DNA of 64,000 nucleotides from Gremmenia infestans (Eukaryota > Ascomycota > Leotiomycetes > Helotiales > Hamatocanthoscyphaceae). Of this stretch, positions 21,574-33,827 are shown in pieces (within the stretch, counting starts at the first letter, position 1; each line of letters begins with the position of its first letter). A program made the translations under genes and the position numbers. Under the pieces are notes generated by a model. That model had not been told where the DNA came from and ran no database searches. It saw only the letters and a program-made list of their open reading frames with translations. The stretch lies in the NCBI GenBank assembly GCA_032629725.1, contig JAFEVB010000002.1, positions 2,790,001 to 2,854,000 on the forward strand, written 5' to 3'.

Positions 21574-22370
21574 ACTGTTAATGATACCCAAATCCCATAC
21601 TTATGCCCATATGCCCATATGCACTTCTGAAAACTACGTTTCATGCCGCGGTTTGCCTGATCAAATTCGATATGGTTCCTCTAGTATGTGGGCTTCGATG
21701 AAGAATATCCGAAAGAAGGTAACATGGACTGCTAGGGGTTTTCTGAGCTATAATAATCGTTTATAATATACAAGAATTATATTGCTGAAATCAATAAAGC
21801 GGTTATCTGAAACCGAAATGCCAATAAATCGCTTTGAATTCTGAATAAAGATACATCTCTGAGTCATCATATTTGCGCTTTTTATTTTGATAGAATGATC
21901 GCATTGTGAGCGTGATTGTTTCGATGTAGCAAATATAGGTATGGTGATGTTCCAAAAACACGGAGAAGGAGCACTCTCGGCACTCCAGTGTTCCAACCAG
22001 CCAGATGCGGCTTAGGCTATCTATGCCAAGAACTGTCTGAAAGCTTAAAAGTTGCCGGCCGCCTTGAAAATATGGGGATAGTACAGTATTGAAAGGCCTC
22101 GCCTGTGGCATGGTCTTTTGACATTGCGCCCAGTTGATTATATTCATTCCTCTTATACATATTTTTGGATTTCAATTATTTCGCTTCTTCTCTTTTCTTG
22201 TACACTTGGCCCTCTGGATGTATCTCCCAAAGCTCTCACTACATTTTTTCACGATACGACACCGGGTGTGTCTCTTCACGAGCTTTGGAAGCTCATACGA
22301 CCAGGCCAGCAACAGCAAAAGCAATCTCCGCGCGCCACCTCTCACGCCCCTTCTTTCGCGCCATTGAGTT
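21574..22370. other. Intergenic
   Basis: This is 797 bp between two plus-strand genes. The last 250 bp are T/C-rich and look like promoter plus leader of the CorA-like gene. I see no supported gene. Confidence 0.45.
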
Positions 22371-24266
22371 ATGGCAGACAAGAATGTCGTTGCGAAAGAC
22401 TTCCAGCCATCCGTTACCATGTCGTCGCCCACTCTAAGTACTCACTTTGACTTGGAGGCAGAGGCAGGCTTGTCCCCCTCTTCTCGGCCCCCCAGACAAT
22501 CCGAAGCGCGTTCTGAGGCCTCGGGGTCGAACCTTGGATCCTCTCCATATGTGAAGCGCCGACCGACTCGATCTAATACGGTGAAGACGTTTGCGTCGAT
22601 CGATGCCTCTACTGCACGACCCAATTGGCATCCAGGTCAGGAGCCTGGTCTTGACCCATCGAAGCCGAATGGTGGAAGATCGCAAGTCCCAACCCTCCAC
22701 GAAGAATGTCAGATAACCGTGGTGGATTTCAGCGAACAGAACATGGTCATGCACGAGTTCGGGAACGAAGAACTTATACAATTCTTAGAGAAGGCACAAG
22801 AGAGCTGGATACAATGCCGGTGGATCAATGTGAACGGGTTGAGCTGGGATGTTATTGGGGCATTGGGAAAGCACAAGAGATTACATAGGCTGGCCATTGA
22901 GGACATGCTCAATACAAATAATAGAACTAAAGCCGACTGGTAAGATCATTAGACTTCCATGTCGATGTTGTGGCTAACAAGGCTTTAGGTACGCCGATCA
23001 CACGTACATGGTGCTGACTCTACAAAAACTCGTTCACCTCCACCAGGATGATGATGATGACGATTCGGACTCGGACTCGGACTTGGATGATGAGAAGGGT
23101 GGGTATTTTCATGGTGGGGTGATGAGATTCTTTCGCAAGGCCTTCTCCGGGTCGAAAACCATAGAGAAGTACGACGAGAAGCAAAGGCAGGCTACTATGG
23201 TGGCTGGTGTACATGATCCAACTAATGGTTATGTGACTGGTCATACTGAAGGTACTACTAGCGCCGCTATGCAAAAATTGAGGACGCTGCAGAGATATCA
23301 GGGCGGACCTAACCAGGAGAGAATGAGTTACATGGAGGCCCATTCGCCGTTGACCAAGCGGAAGTTGGCCGTGAGCGCCGAGCAGGTCTCGATATTCTTG
23401 ACGGCGGGTATGACCCCCGCCCCCCTGCGAAGATCTCTTCTAATTGCTAATCAACCCCAGACAATACCGTTGTCTCGTTCTTTGAGCAATCCGCTGATGA
23501 CATCGAAATCCCTATTCTCAACCGACTGAGTACCCCTGATACCCTTCTTAGACGATCGTGCGATGCCTCAATGATATGCCAGGCAATTGTTGACGCTATA
23601 ATCGACCTTGCCATACCAGTTACGACTGCCTATCAAGACGTCATTGGTGAGCTAGAACTTGATGTTTTGACAGAGCCAAGCATCAAGCAATCCAAACTCT
23701 TATACGTTATTACCAGCGAAATCACAATGATGCGGAACGTTGTCTATCCCATCATCAACTTGATTAGTGCTCTCCGAGATCACAAAAGCGCCTCTGCAAT
23801 TTCCGAAGTTGGCGGGAGAGGTGATATCAAATCGATTCCAGCGGGCGTCAAGATAAGCCCCATGGCGCAAACCTACCTCGGAGACGTGGAGGATCATATC
23901 ATCCTTATGACAGAGTCCCTCGATCAGATGAGGAGGTCTTGCGATAACATGATTGATCTGATCTTTAATACCATTTCGGCATACCAAAACGAGTCGATGA
24001 AGCAGCTTACAGTCGTGACGATAATATTTTTGCCTCTGACCTTCTTGACAGGCTATTTCGGAATGAACATCGTCGACTTTCCAGCTATTAACCACAGCGA
24101 AAGCTATTTCTGGATCATCGCGCTACCAGTGGCGTTTGTGACGACTGTGTTCTTGATGAGAGATATCTTGACCTGGTGGTTCATCAAGGTTGTGCAGCGG
24201 AGAGGCATTTCTCGAAGCAGGAAGACGAGATTACATAAAGAAGCGGCTTCGAAGAGGAGCTCATAA
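22371..24266 (+). CDS. CorA-family magnesium transporter (Alr/Mnr2 type)
   Basis: Membrane channel of the CorA superfamily that moves Mg2+; fungal Alr1 is at the plasma membrane and Mnr2 at the vacuole, and I cannot separate these from sequence alone. Exons read as 22371-22939, 22989-23407 and 23461-24266 (introns 49 and 53 nt), giving 597 residues. The cytosolic N-terminal domain includes WINVNGLSWDVIGALGKHKRLHRLAIEDML. An acidic linker (HQDDDDDDSDSDSDLDDEKGG) interrupts it. The long helical stretch precedes two C-terminal membrane helices, with the signature YFGMN between them (FLTGYFGMNIVDFP). The loop after GMN is acidic (HSES) as expected. The start follows from MADKNVVAKDFQ; nothing family-like lies upstream. 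Confidence 0.93.
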
Positions 24267-24925
24267 TCTTGGATAGTCGATAATATTCAAGGTTAATGGA
24301 TTTATATTGGACCATATCAAGTGATAGACAACTTTGGTATAAGGTAATACTCATTTTGAAAGAAGATTTGCATTGCCAGTTTGTGTTTGTGTTTGTGTTT
24401 TGACTTTGCATCGCTACGAACAGTTTTCCGTTTGTTTTCCAGTGAACATTCGCAGCCTGGATGTAGAGAGGTATATCAACCTCCTAGTCCAAGACAGTCC
24501 CTTTTCATTACCTATCTAGGTAGGGCTCCACGTGATCTTCATTTCCTTGAGAGACTTGAATACGACATGACATGGCTAGCATGGCTCCAAGAAGTCTTGT
24601 AATATTGGAAACTGGGACTCAGCATGGATTACTACTACAGACCACAGGAAGGACCGTGCGCGCAATCGCCCTCCCAGCCCAGCCGCGTACCAAACTCACC
24701 TGCATGCACACATATAAACAACACTCCCCTCCCACATCAATTGCACCTGTTCCGCACCTTCACACGTCTCTCAGAGCCTCGTCAACACCGCTAGCCCACG
24801 TGATCAGCCCCATTTCGTCACCGATACTGTACAACAACGTCCGCCACGCCACCATCCTCTTTCGTCACCGATACTGCACGTCTCGCCCTCGCTTAAGCGC
24901 CTCACTTTCCACACGGTTACACAAC
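24267..24925. other. Intergenic / leader of C2H2 gene
   Basis: This is 659 bp. The frame of the next gene is open back to 24572, so an N-terminal extension is formally possible, but the composition looks like leader sequence. I see no separate gene. Confidence 0.4.
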
Positions 24926-26065
24926 ATGGACTCGCTCGACTTCCATTCGCTCGACAAGGAGGCCCTCGAGCAGACACTAGCCTACTTCAAGGCCAATCCC
25001 GAGCCGCAGCCTATCGATTACGAGTTCACGTCGTACCGAGCGATGATGGGCGATGCTTTGGAGGAGAAGGATTGGTTGGAGGAGATGCAGATGGAAGGGA
25101 CGGGCGACAACATGTGAGTGGCTAAAAAAAAACTCACTGACGCTAACAGGGCGGGATGCTCTCGAAAGGCTCTTGAGGCTCTTTATGGGCAGAGTCCTCT
25201 CAGGCGCGGCAGACCGACTTATAATAAACCATGCACATGGACGGGATGCGACCAAGCTATTTGTGGGGAGGAAATGACCGTTCACCTCACCGGCCACGGG
25301 CAAGATGCCATAGAGCGCTTCACCGCCCCTTCGCGATGCATCTGGCCGGATTGTTCATCGAAAGCAACGTTCAAGGCACTGTCTACATACAAACTTCACT
25401 TGAACAACATTCATATCAAACCTCTCGTATGCGCTGTCTCTAAGTGTTCTTACAAGAAGCCCTTCCGCAACCAGGGTGATCTTGATCGGCACTCTGCTAC
25501 AATACACTCGGATGTCAAGAAGTACGAATGTCCCTACGCATCTTGCGAGTCTGAGACAAAATTCTTCGCTAGAAAGGACAAATGGCTAAAGCATATCCGA
25601 GAGACGATACACGAAAATGACGCTTTTTGCCCGTATTATCATTGTATCTGGAGGGAAGCCAGTACTTTTCGAGGCTTCACAGATCGGAAGCAGATTTCTG
25701 AACACTTCAATTACAAGCACCCCCATAATGGAGACGAGGGTTACGAATGTGCGTTGGACTTATGTGCAAATGCCGTTTATCCTAGTCGTTGGAGGGAATG
25801 GGGCCTCGGACGGCACCTCCTTGCAGATCATGGGCTTGATTATTCAGACACCTCGAGACTTTTCCAGATGAACGACAATGACCGTGTTTTCACAACCAAA
25901 CACCTACCTAACTCAATTCCAGAAGGATATCACCACTGCAACATTTGCGCCACGAGCAACAAACAGGAGACTCAAGCTGGTACTGCAGCGGTCTCTGAAG
26001 CTCAATACCCTCTTGACACCCAGCTGGAAGGCCCCTTTGATGCCTCAGATTATCTGATGCATTGA
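24926..26065 (+). CDS. C2H2 zinc-finger protein
   Basis: Probable nuclear DNA-binding protein with several C2H2-type fingers; targets unknown. Exons read as 24926-25113 and 25150-26065, giving 367 residues. The intron is only 36 nt (GTGAGT donor, CTGACG then CTAACAG at the end). Fingers or finger-like modules follow the acidic N-terminus: CTWTGCDQAIC...HLTGH, CIWPDCSSKATF...HLNNIH, CAVSKCSYKKPF...HSATIH, CPYASCESETKFF...HIRETIH, and further degenerate C/H sets to about residue 315. This multi-finger arrangement is frequent in leotiomycete genomes, where such proteins are mostly uncharacterised. I chose the Met in MDSLDFHSLDKEALEQ because it starts the acidic helical N-terminus; an in-frame extension exists upstream. 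Confidence 0.8.
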
Positions 26066-27360
26066 ACCAGGCAAAGAGGGATGGTCTCGGCGAGACTCCT
26101 TGTAAGGGTCGAGGAATCCTCTATATACCGAAGTGTTCCCGGGATGTTATGTCCTATCATACCGCGACGTTTCCCATCCTCATTCTTTGTTTGCTTTCCA
26201 TTCCAGCTGTTTTCCGGTGTTTCTTTCGGTATTTCGTGCGAGATGTCTTCGAATTTGATTGCGGATGTCTTATCTGATGGTTCTAAATATTTTCATGCTG
26301 TAGCAATGGGTATCGGTCTTTTAAGAAGCTGAATGGGATTGCTCTATTTCCTATCTAGTAGCTTCTAAATTTAGTCCTTGTGCGCTTTTTGAATTGAGGG
26401 CTCATGCTTATCGAATATAAAAACTTCTCCTTAACTTGCACGTCCTATTCACATCGGCAGCGTGACATGTGCCACGTAGACCATCGTCCTCTCACCTGTT
26501 TAGCTAGGATGTATCCAAGGTGCTAAGTGTAATGACATTATAATATGCGGAAGGAAGAACATGTACATCTTAGCCAGTCGCTTCAAGGGCGATCGCACTT
26601 GCTACTTCCAGCAAATTCAAAACTCGGAAGGCTCAAACGGCCGAACATTGCACCAAAACTTTTTTTTGAAGTAAAAGAGCACTTCTACAGCTTCAAAGCC
26701 TTACTAAGTTTAGGACCAACGCCCCTTCAGATCATTTATGTAAAAGAGCAATGTTAGTTACGATCTGCAAAAGTAAAGTCCGTCGCTCTGCACCTATCAC
26801 AGACGTTACCGCGCGCATCGCATGAAATTGACCAATCAGCAAACTTTCCGCGGCCAACGTTCAGCCGCACGTTTATGATGTACTAGAGTATGGTGAGGGT
26901 TAAGTTGATCCTGAGGTGATTTGTAATGGATGGTCTTTTGGTTATATCCGTACTGGTGGTCGGTGAGACGGTGTAGTTGGCATATTGACTCTATTTGAGG
27001 GATCGTATAAATTTTGTGCATAGCTTGATCGTTAGATTTGCTGCTTATTGAGGTGAATCTGGACGCTGTATCATCGGCTCGGGATGTTCTCAGAGCCGAC
27101 GTTCAGATGTTGGATGGAGTGTTGAAGGGATTCAACGACTTGTGGGGGGGAGGGACTCGGAGGAAAGAAAGATGGATTTAGGTGGCAGGGGTGGAAGATT
27201 TGAGTATATAAGACCAGGCAATATCCTCTCTCCAACGACATACATACATACACTTCGCCCTCAATTCAAAATTCTCTTCCAAATCATCCTTCCCTCCAAA
27301 CCACTCTACCCCAACTCCTCAATTTCAAACAATCACAATCCCAAACAAAACCCCGCAACC
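26066..27360. other. Intergenic, GST promoter
   Basis: This is 1.3 kb. Short overlapping frames show no domain. The right end is the GST promoter, with a TATA box (27205-27211, TATATAA) about 150 bp before the start codon and a C/T/A-rich leader. Confidence 0.5.
27205..27211 (+). promoter_or_regulatory. TATA box of the GST gene
   Basis: TATATAA sits 150 bp upstream of the GST start codon and is followed within 40 bp by a C/T-rich stretch suited to transcription start. It is a motif match only. Confidence 0.45.
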
Positions 27361-28322
27361 ATGACTCTCAAAATTTACGGCATCCGCGAGTCCACCTGTA
27401 CATCGCGAGTCCTCACCGTCCTGGCTGAAAAGGGCGTTACAGACTACGAGCTCATCACCATGAAGCAGGCTGACACGAAAAGCCCCGAGCACTTGGCTAG
27501 ACAGCCGTTTGGCAAGATCCCTGCGATTGATGATGATGGCTTTGTGCTATCTGAGAGTAGGGCTATTTGCAAGTGAGTGAGATAGATCCTGTGCCTGCAT
27601 CTGCTTTCATACCTCGGGTAGAGACTTCAGAAACCCGCTTTGTCTCGGGGTCCTTGACATATTCATATGATACTCTGTATCTTCACTCCTTAACTCCATG
27701 TTCTTCATAGATATCTCGCCAAAAAGTACGCCGGCCAGGGCACGAAGCTGATTCCAGATGACGATGATTTGAAAGGTTACGGGCTATTCGAGCAAGTGAG
27801 GCTTTCACCCCAATAAATAGACGGCGATAATTGAGGCTGATCTGAAGTTTACTTAGGCTTGTTCATACGAGGCTTTTTATTTCAACCATCCTGCCGAAAG
27901 CATCGGCTTCGAGAAATTGTTCAAAGGGTACCTACCTGCGCCTCACCTTCCTCCCTCCCTTCCTTCTTCCTTTCACTAGAAAACAAACATACTGATAATC
28001 ACCCACCTCCAGCGCTCATGGTAAAGGCCCCGCAGACGAAGACCTAGTAGCGAAATATAAAAGCCAGCTCGAAGATACCCTCAAGATCTACGATGTGATT
28101 CTCGCAAAACATGCATATCTAGCCGGAGACCAAGTATCGCTTGCTGATCTCTTCCATCTCCCGTACGGAGTACTGGCCAAGGAACTCGGCTTCCGGACGC
28201 TTTTCGACCCGTACCCGAATGTGAAGAGGTGGTTTGAAAGTCTTGAGGCTAGGGAGAGCTGGAAGACAGTCCCGAGTATTATGGCGTTTATCGCGCGCAT
28301 GAAAGCGCAAGCTGCAAAGTAG
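27361..28322 (+). CDS. Glutathione S-transferase (phi-like / GstA type)
   Basis: Cytosolic enzyme that conjugates glutathione to electrophiles or reduces peroxides. Exons read as 27361-27572, 27711-27795, 27857-27927 and 28013-28322 (introns 138, 61 and 85 nt), giving 225 residues, the usual length. The thioredoxin-like N-terminal domain has the active-site region YGIRESTCTSRV, the cis-Pro loop FGKIPAIDDDGFVLSESRAIC for glutathione binding, and KYLAKKY. The helical C-terminal domain has the AGDQVSLADL helix-capping motif typical of GSTs. The exon structure with three introns differs from the two- or three-exon pattern of its neighbours. It has a good TATA box. Neighbours give no pathway. Confidence 0.93.
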
Positions 28323-28722
28323 GAGAGGGTGATGAAAGGGACGGATTGCTGGTTTATGGGGGAGTGTTTGGAAGAGATGAGCTGAGAGAGAGACATTCTT
28401 TTGTTTGTAGTGGAGACTGGAAGTGTATGGTGGTGATTAGTAGAATAAAATGTTTCGATTGCTTTTCTTCTTCTTTCTTTGCTGATTGAGAGTGGCAAAA
28501 ATGCAAGTAAACATCAATCCACAAGCATGGTTACGAAATGGACAAGAATCATGAAGCATCTTTGCCGACGCTTGGAAATTAACCGACGATAAAGGGGGGT
28601 AGGAGAAATGTCTAGTCACGTGCCGTTGACCTGATTCTGAATACATAATCTCTTTTAAAAACCGCATTCAATAATTCAATTATACCAACCTTAGCATAAC
28701 TTCGAAGAACGTTCATCGCATT
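28323..28722. other. Intergenic
   Basis: This is 400 bp between the GST and the acidic repeat-protein gene. I see nothing beyond promoter-like AT-rich sequence. Confidence 0.4.
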
Positions 28723-30797
28723 ATGGCAGACAAAATGGAGTACCAGCTTTCAAACGAGCAAGACGTCGACGCTCCTGATCCCATGGAGACCGACAATGCG
28801 CAGCAGCAGCCTAACAAACCCGTAAAGCCAACCATAACCTCCGGCCTCTGTCGTGATACGATATCTCTGGTACTCATTCACCACCTCTACTCGTGCTCGT
28901 AGCTCTCTTGACGTGAAATCTTTGTACTGCGCACGAGCTTGTCCGCTAACTGTTTGTGCCCTTTGCCTAGGCCATGCTAGCATTCCGACAAAACAAGCGC
29001 AAGCAGATGCTAGACATCCTCCTAGACCTAGAACTCACGCACATCCTACGCCCCGTCTACGAAGCGCAAGTGTGCTACCTGATCATGAAGTACGGCGTCG
29101 GGCTTGACAGGGAGCAGGAGCGGGATTTCGCGACCAAGGTCAAGATCGCGGCGAATAATATTATTTATAAGGAGGAGCTGGTGCCGGGGAGTAATGCGTG
29201 GCAGGGCTATCATGATATGGAGGTTGAGGCTGATGATCGGTTGGAGATCTGGGAGGGGGTGCAGAGGGAGATTGATGAAAGGGAGTTTGTGGATGATATG
29301 CATACTCATAGGATGGGTGGAAGAAGCGCTGTGGAAGAAGCGCTGTGGAAGAGACGGCGGGTAAAGCTGCTAGGATGGCTTATGCTGCTGAGAAGGCGAG
29401 GGAACGCCAGGAGGTGCAGAGGCAGAGGGTGTTGGATTCTCAGGCTACGTTTTACATGACCTATGAGGTAAGTCTACTTTTCAGCCAAACACTTCTTGCT
29501 TCTTGTTTGAGAAATATTTCGCTCTCTTCACATGTCTCAAAGAGGCGACGTCTCTCGACCTTGTCTCGAAATTCTTGTAAATGAATAAACTAACGGATCT
29601 TGGCTCAGGGACATGACAAGACAAAGCTGCGAGAGGTCACCGAGAATAGCATCATGGCAAGCGTTCAACCAGCAGCCGATTCAGAAGACGAGGATCTTTC
29701 CGACGCAGAAGGATTCAGCGAAGACGAGTTGGATGAGGTTCGCTACAGCTTGGTGACAAGCTTCAATGCCAGGCCGGGGTATGATAATGAGCAAGTGATC
29801 TCCTCTGCCGAAGAGCTGAGCGAGGACGAACCAGAAGAAGAGATTGATTGTGAGAGTGAAGAAAGCGAGAGTGAAGAAAGCGAGAGTGAAGAAAGCGAGA
29901 GTGAAGAAAGCGAGAGTGAAGAAAGCGAGAGTGAAGAAAGCGAGAGTGAAGAAAGCGAGAGTGAAGAAAGCGAGAGTGAAGAAAGCGAGAGTGAAGAAAG
30001 CGAGAGTGAAGAAAGCGAGAGTGAAGAAAGCGAGAGTGAAGAAAGCGAGAGTGAAGAAAGCGAGAGCGAAGAGGTAAGAACGAGATCTCGAACTAATCAT
30101 CCCCCGCCCTAACAGACAGGTAGGAAGAGGCGCACCCACAAACAACCGAAGAGCGACGCAAGAGCGACGAACTCTTCCTGCGCGAGGCAACAGGTGCATT
30201 TATGGAACAGAACAACCTCAAGGCAGAATGGATGGAATTCGTACGCAACCGCTGGATAGCTGGTGTCCTCGCCCAAGAAGACGACAACGACGACAGCCAA
30301 GCGGCGAACGGAGATGGTGCATCAGTCGCTGGTGAGTATCTTTCTTCCGAGGGATTGTTTGAGGAGAAGCTGAACGTGAAGATCATGAATCGATTCCTAC
30401 TCCTCCTACTTCCATTCCTACGACCGGCACACCAGAGGATCATAGCTTGGGTCTGAAGAGCGGCGACGCAAACCCAGACGTTGAGGGTGATCGTGAGCCG
30501 GCTGAAGAGGCTGGGAGTGTCAACGGGAGAAACGATACACCGACAGTAGACCTTACCGCCGCAGCCGCAGAGCCCTCGGGCGAAGTATCTGCTAGACCTA
30601 CCAATGGGGTTGGTGGACTTTACGAAGACGAAGATGAAAACGAAGATTCTGACGTCAAAAAGCTCCAGGTCTCATTCATCCGGTCTTCCAACGCAGGGAA
30701 GCGCAAGGTGGAAGCAGAGGTGACTGGAGAAGATACAGTTGGCGAGGAGATGATTGGTAAGAGGATGATTCTTGTGAAGCGGCAAAAGAAGAACTGA
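28723..30797 (+). CDS. Acidic SEESE-repeat protein, frameshifted by a 14-bp duplication
   Basis: Not recognised; probably nuclear from its charge. Exons read as 28723-28869, 28971-29467, 29609-30073, 30124-30331 and 30382-30797. The second exon encodes a conserved-looking helical segment (MLAFRQNKRKQMLDILLDLEL, KYGVGLDREQERDFATKV). All exon phases agree only if one copy of a perfect 14-bp tandem duplication (29321-29334 and 29335-29348) is removed: the exon is 497 nt as read and 483 nt, a multiple of 3, without it. As it stands the frame is lost after GGRSAVEEA and a stop follows before the donor. The third exon carries 14 identical 15-bp units encoding ESEES. The fourth has a basic/acidic segment (EERRKSDELFLREATGAF, WMEFVRNRWIAGVLAQE). 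The first intron's donor (GTACTC) is uncertain. Possible full length without the duplication is about 570 residues. Confidence 0.6.
29321..29348. repeat. Perfect 14-bp tandem duplication in coding exon
   Basis: The unit aagaagcgctgtgg occurs twice head to tail with no mismatch. Because 14 is not a multiple of 3 it shifts the frame of the surrounding exon. Confidence 0.95.
29852..30061. repeat. 15-bp coding minisatellite, 14 perfect units
   Basis: The unit gagagtgaagaaagc (Glu-Ser-Glu-Glu-Ser) is repeated 14 times without a single mismatch, then decays into gagagcgaagag at the exon end. Lack of synonymous differences points to very recent expansion. Confidence 0.97.
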
Positions 30798-31316
30798 GCT
30801 GTGTGATTGATATTGAAACCCGCTGTATTGTGCACTTCAGGATATGCAAGTCATGATGATTGTAGGGTTTGCATACAGTAGTTGGGGAGCAAGCGTTCAG
30901 GAAAGAAAGCATACTGTGGAGATTATCAAACCCAATGAGCTAGCTAGCCTTTAGGTATAGGAAATGTATGGAGCAGATATGTGAAGGCTAATCAAGCTTT
31001 TGGAAACTTCATTCAACGTTGGGTTGTATTGCATTTGAAGGGCATTTGGATGAACGCTTGATCAAGCGCCTGGAATATGCACAATGATTATACATAACAA
31101 ATTGCATATATAGTGGGCGCGAATGTACGCAACATGTAGAAGGCAAACAAGCAAGTAAATGAAGGAGGTTTAGGAGTGCAAAAGTGCTCTCCGATTTGTT
31201 AGTCGTAAGAGGTCCATGGAATACATGGAAACACCAGAGTATAGGAATTACTGGACAACAGATCAAAGCAATGCAAAAAGGGAGTTTCGTGATTCATTAG
31301 AGGTTATTATCCAACC
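30798..31316. other. Convergent 3' intergenic region
   Basis: This is 519 bp between the ends of two convergent genes. I see no gene or repeat. Confidence 0.45.
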
Positions 31317-33827
31317 CTACCTCAGCCCCGCCTTTCCCTGTCTCGTAGCCCTAGCTTTGGGCTCGAAGTCCCCAATCGTCACCGCCTTCTCCTTCAAGCC
31401 CTTTCTTTTAGGCGGCGGGGCTTTTTCCCCCAACATCCTCGCCATGACCCTCTCCGAAACTGCTTCACTCTCCGGATCCTCATATTGCAATTGCGTAGGA
31501 GGGGGTTGGCTATCTACAGCTTTGTGGGTAATTCTATCGCCATTCATCAGCATCTCCATCTGCTCATTCGTCCCGCTATCGTAGGGCGGGTATTCGACTG
31601 GGTTGCCATGGGTGGCTGTTGAGTCAACTGACGTTGCTCTAGACTGATTTGATGTCGTGGACATATTGCTAGCTACACGGCCGAGAATTCTGTGCGTACT
31701 GCGTTTTCGTCCTTCAGGGGCCTCACTCAGTGCTGGCTGTATAGCTGTCTTCGTTTTGCTAATCAGATCCGAGATAGCATTACTGATGTCCTCTTGTGGT
31801 GGCCGTGCGGCAGGGTGGTTGGAAGGAGCGGGAGCGGTAGAGACTGTTTTTGAGGACGAATTTGAGTTTCTTTCTGATAGCGGCTCGGATCTAGAAGTGA
31901 GTTCTTGAGTTGGAGATGCTTCTGGTAAGGTTTGTATATCGTAAGAGTCGTTCTCTTCTTTCACAGCGGCTGTATTCAGAGTGACATCTTCGTCTCGTGC
32001 GAATGCTGAATCGTCGAATCCAGAATTTCTAGGAGGTTTGGTATGTTTTCCAGAAATACTGTTCCCTCTGGATATCCGCTTTACAGCAATGATCGCGGGT
32101 CGATCTGACTGGCTTGCACCCGGAGATTGCGGCCTTTGCTCAGTGTTTGGCAAAGAGTTCGGTCGTTTCTGAGGCCTGCAGCGATAGTTCTTCAAACTCA
32201 ATCTCGTACCAGCTTTGATGCAATCCCAAAGCCAATTTGATCCAACAATTGGAACCTTCCATTGCTGTGCATGTTCTAATTTATCTTTCCTTAAGTCGAG
32301 TAATGACTTGTTGACAAGTACTGATGATTGTGGGGTCATGTCCTCACTATACGTTGCGCCCAATAATTCAACTGCTTTCTTGAAATGAAGTAAGTCTATG
32401 CCGGAGAAGGCAGACGAGCAGATCATCATTCCGACAAATCCCTCGATCGGGAAAACTTGAAACGGTCGGCCAATAACATGTTCAGCCGGATCCGTAAATT
32501 TCTTCTGATGGAGACATCTTTCCACCCACCAGTCGGTGACCGTTTCAATATGCAGCTGGGACTGTGGGAGCTCAGGATGCTCTGATAATGGTAAATCGTG
32601 GGGGACAATCATCATATTGTGGCATGAAGTGTTCGTTGGTGGTACTGAGCGTAGCTCGTCGATGGTTTCGTATATCTCAGCTCCATGGGGAAGTAAGTGA
32701 CTGCAAAGAACTTGCGTCTTCGTAGGTGTAAAACCATGAAAATAGAACCTGGAACCACTGAAAATTCCGTCTAATTTCGCTTTAGTTTCCACGGCTTGCT
32801 TGGGTATGGTGGTATCAAGCGACTGCTCGGGCTTGTTTTGAATAGCTTGATCATTTCGCTGTTTCGTTTCTTCTCCATTGACTTCCCACTGCCCACTTTG
32901 AGCAACTTGCACTACTGATCCTCCCCCAACGATTTGCCCCCACATGCTCTCACTTTGACTATTCAATTTGGTGCTTGCAGTGCGGCGTAGCTTCATTTTA
33001 CCTCCTTCTGATCCAGCCGTACCGTTTTCCCTCGCCCGTTTGCCCAGGGACGTCCTCTTGGGTTTCGATCGGTCCCAGGCCCCCTTGCCTCGCTCTTCTT
33101 GTGGCAAATTCGGATCGTACAATGCTTCATCCAACACCATTCCCCTCTCCAAACTATCACGCAGCCACTCAATCGAGACAATCCGGATTTTCCAGCTCTT
33201 CGCGGCCTTGTACTTGGCACCTTCAGTCCGAAAGGAGATTAAGTGAGTGATTGATTTGGTCAAATCTCCTGCATACACGGCACCATGAGCTTCGATTTCG
33301 TCGGCAATGGTTTGCCTCTCCGCAGCTAAGCTTGGTCAGTACACTGTAGAAATACCCCCATGGCAGAAGCCCTTACTATCTTCACAACCCGTCATGCTGA
33401 ACTTGAGGGAATGAAGTGTCGGTAATGTATGTTCCTTCTCCAACGCCTGTCCATCGATTTGTTCGTCTTTGATCCATAATTGTCGCAGAGCTTCAATCCA
33501 ACCAAGTCCCATTGGCTTGACATCTGGTCGTTCCTTGGCAACATATCTGTACTTTGGGGTGTTGTATGGTTCGCCGACAATGAGGTGCGTAACATCATTG
33601 GTCAAGTCAAATTCGCAGATAGCCCCCATCTGTTTAGCATACTCGAATAGTTTTGTCTGTAGCATAGGATATTAGAATAGGAAAAATAATGGCGGCAATC
33701 AACTTACGCGTAGGACTTCGGAAATTGAGGTGCAGCAGAGGACAACGCCTGCCAAGGGTTGAGAAAAATCGGAGGAGCCATTCAATGGAACTGAGGTATG
33801 GGCGTAGTTTTCTCCATCATCCTCCAT
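31317..33827 (-). CDS. Four-BRCT replication/checkpoint protein (Dpb11/Rad4/Cut5, TopBP1 type)
   Basis: Nuclear scaffold that joins CDK-phosphorylated Sld3/Sld2-type factors to start DNA replication and activates the Mec1/ATR checkpoint. Exons read as 33708-33827, 33377-33656 and 31317-33325 (both introns 51 nt), giving 802 residues. BRCT1 (about 22-105) begins AGVVLCCTSISEVLR and contains DVTHLIVG and MGLGWIEALRQ. BRCT2 (about 120-215) begins LKFSMTGCED and ends with IVSIEWLRDSLERG. BRCT3 and BRCT4 follow a basic linker, with VTDWWVERCLHQKKF and then GFVGMMICSSAFSG...VGSNWLWDCIKAG. The C-terminal 300 residues are Ser/Thr/Pro-rich and disordered, as in homologues where CDK and checkpoint sites lie. 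The short first exon was found from its phase-matched GTAAGT donor. The promoter carries three TCGCG sites 57-82 bp before the start codon. Confidence 0.9.

Noticed and set aside
29681..30199. 172-codon minus-strand frame with FFTLA repeats
   Set aside because: Antisense reading of the 15-bp minisatellite; the repeat is open in several frames because of its composition.
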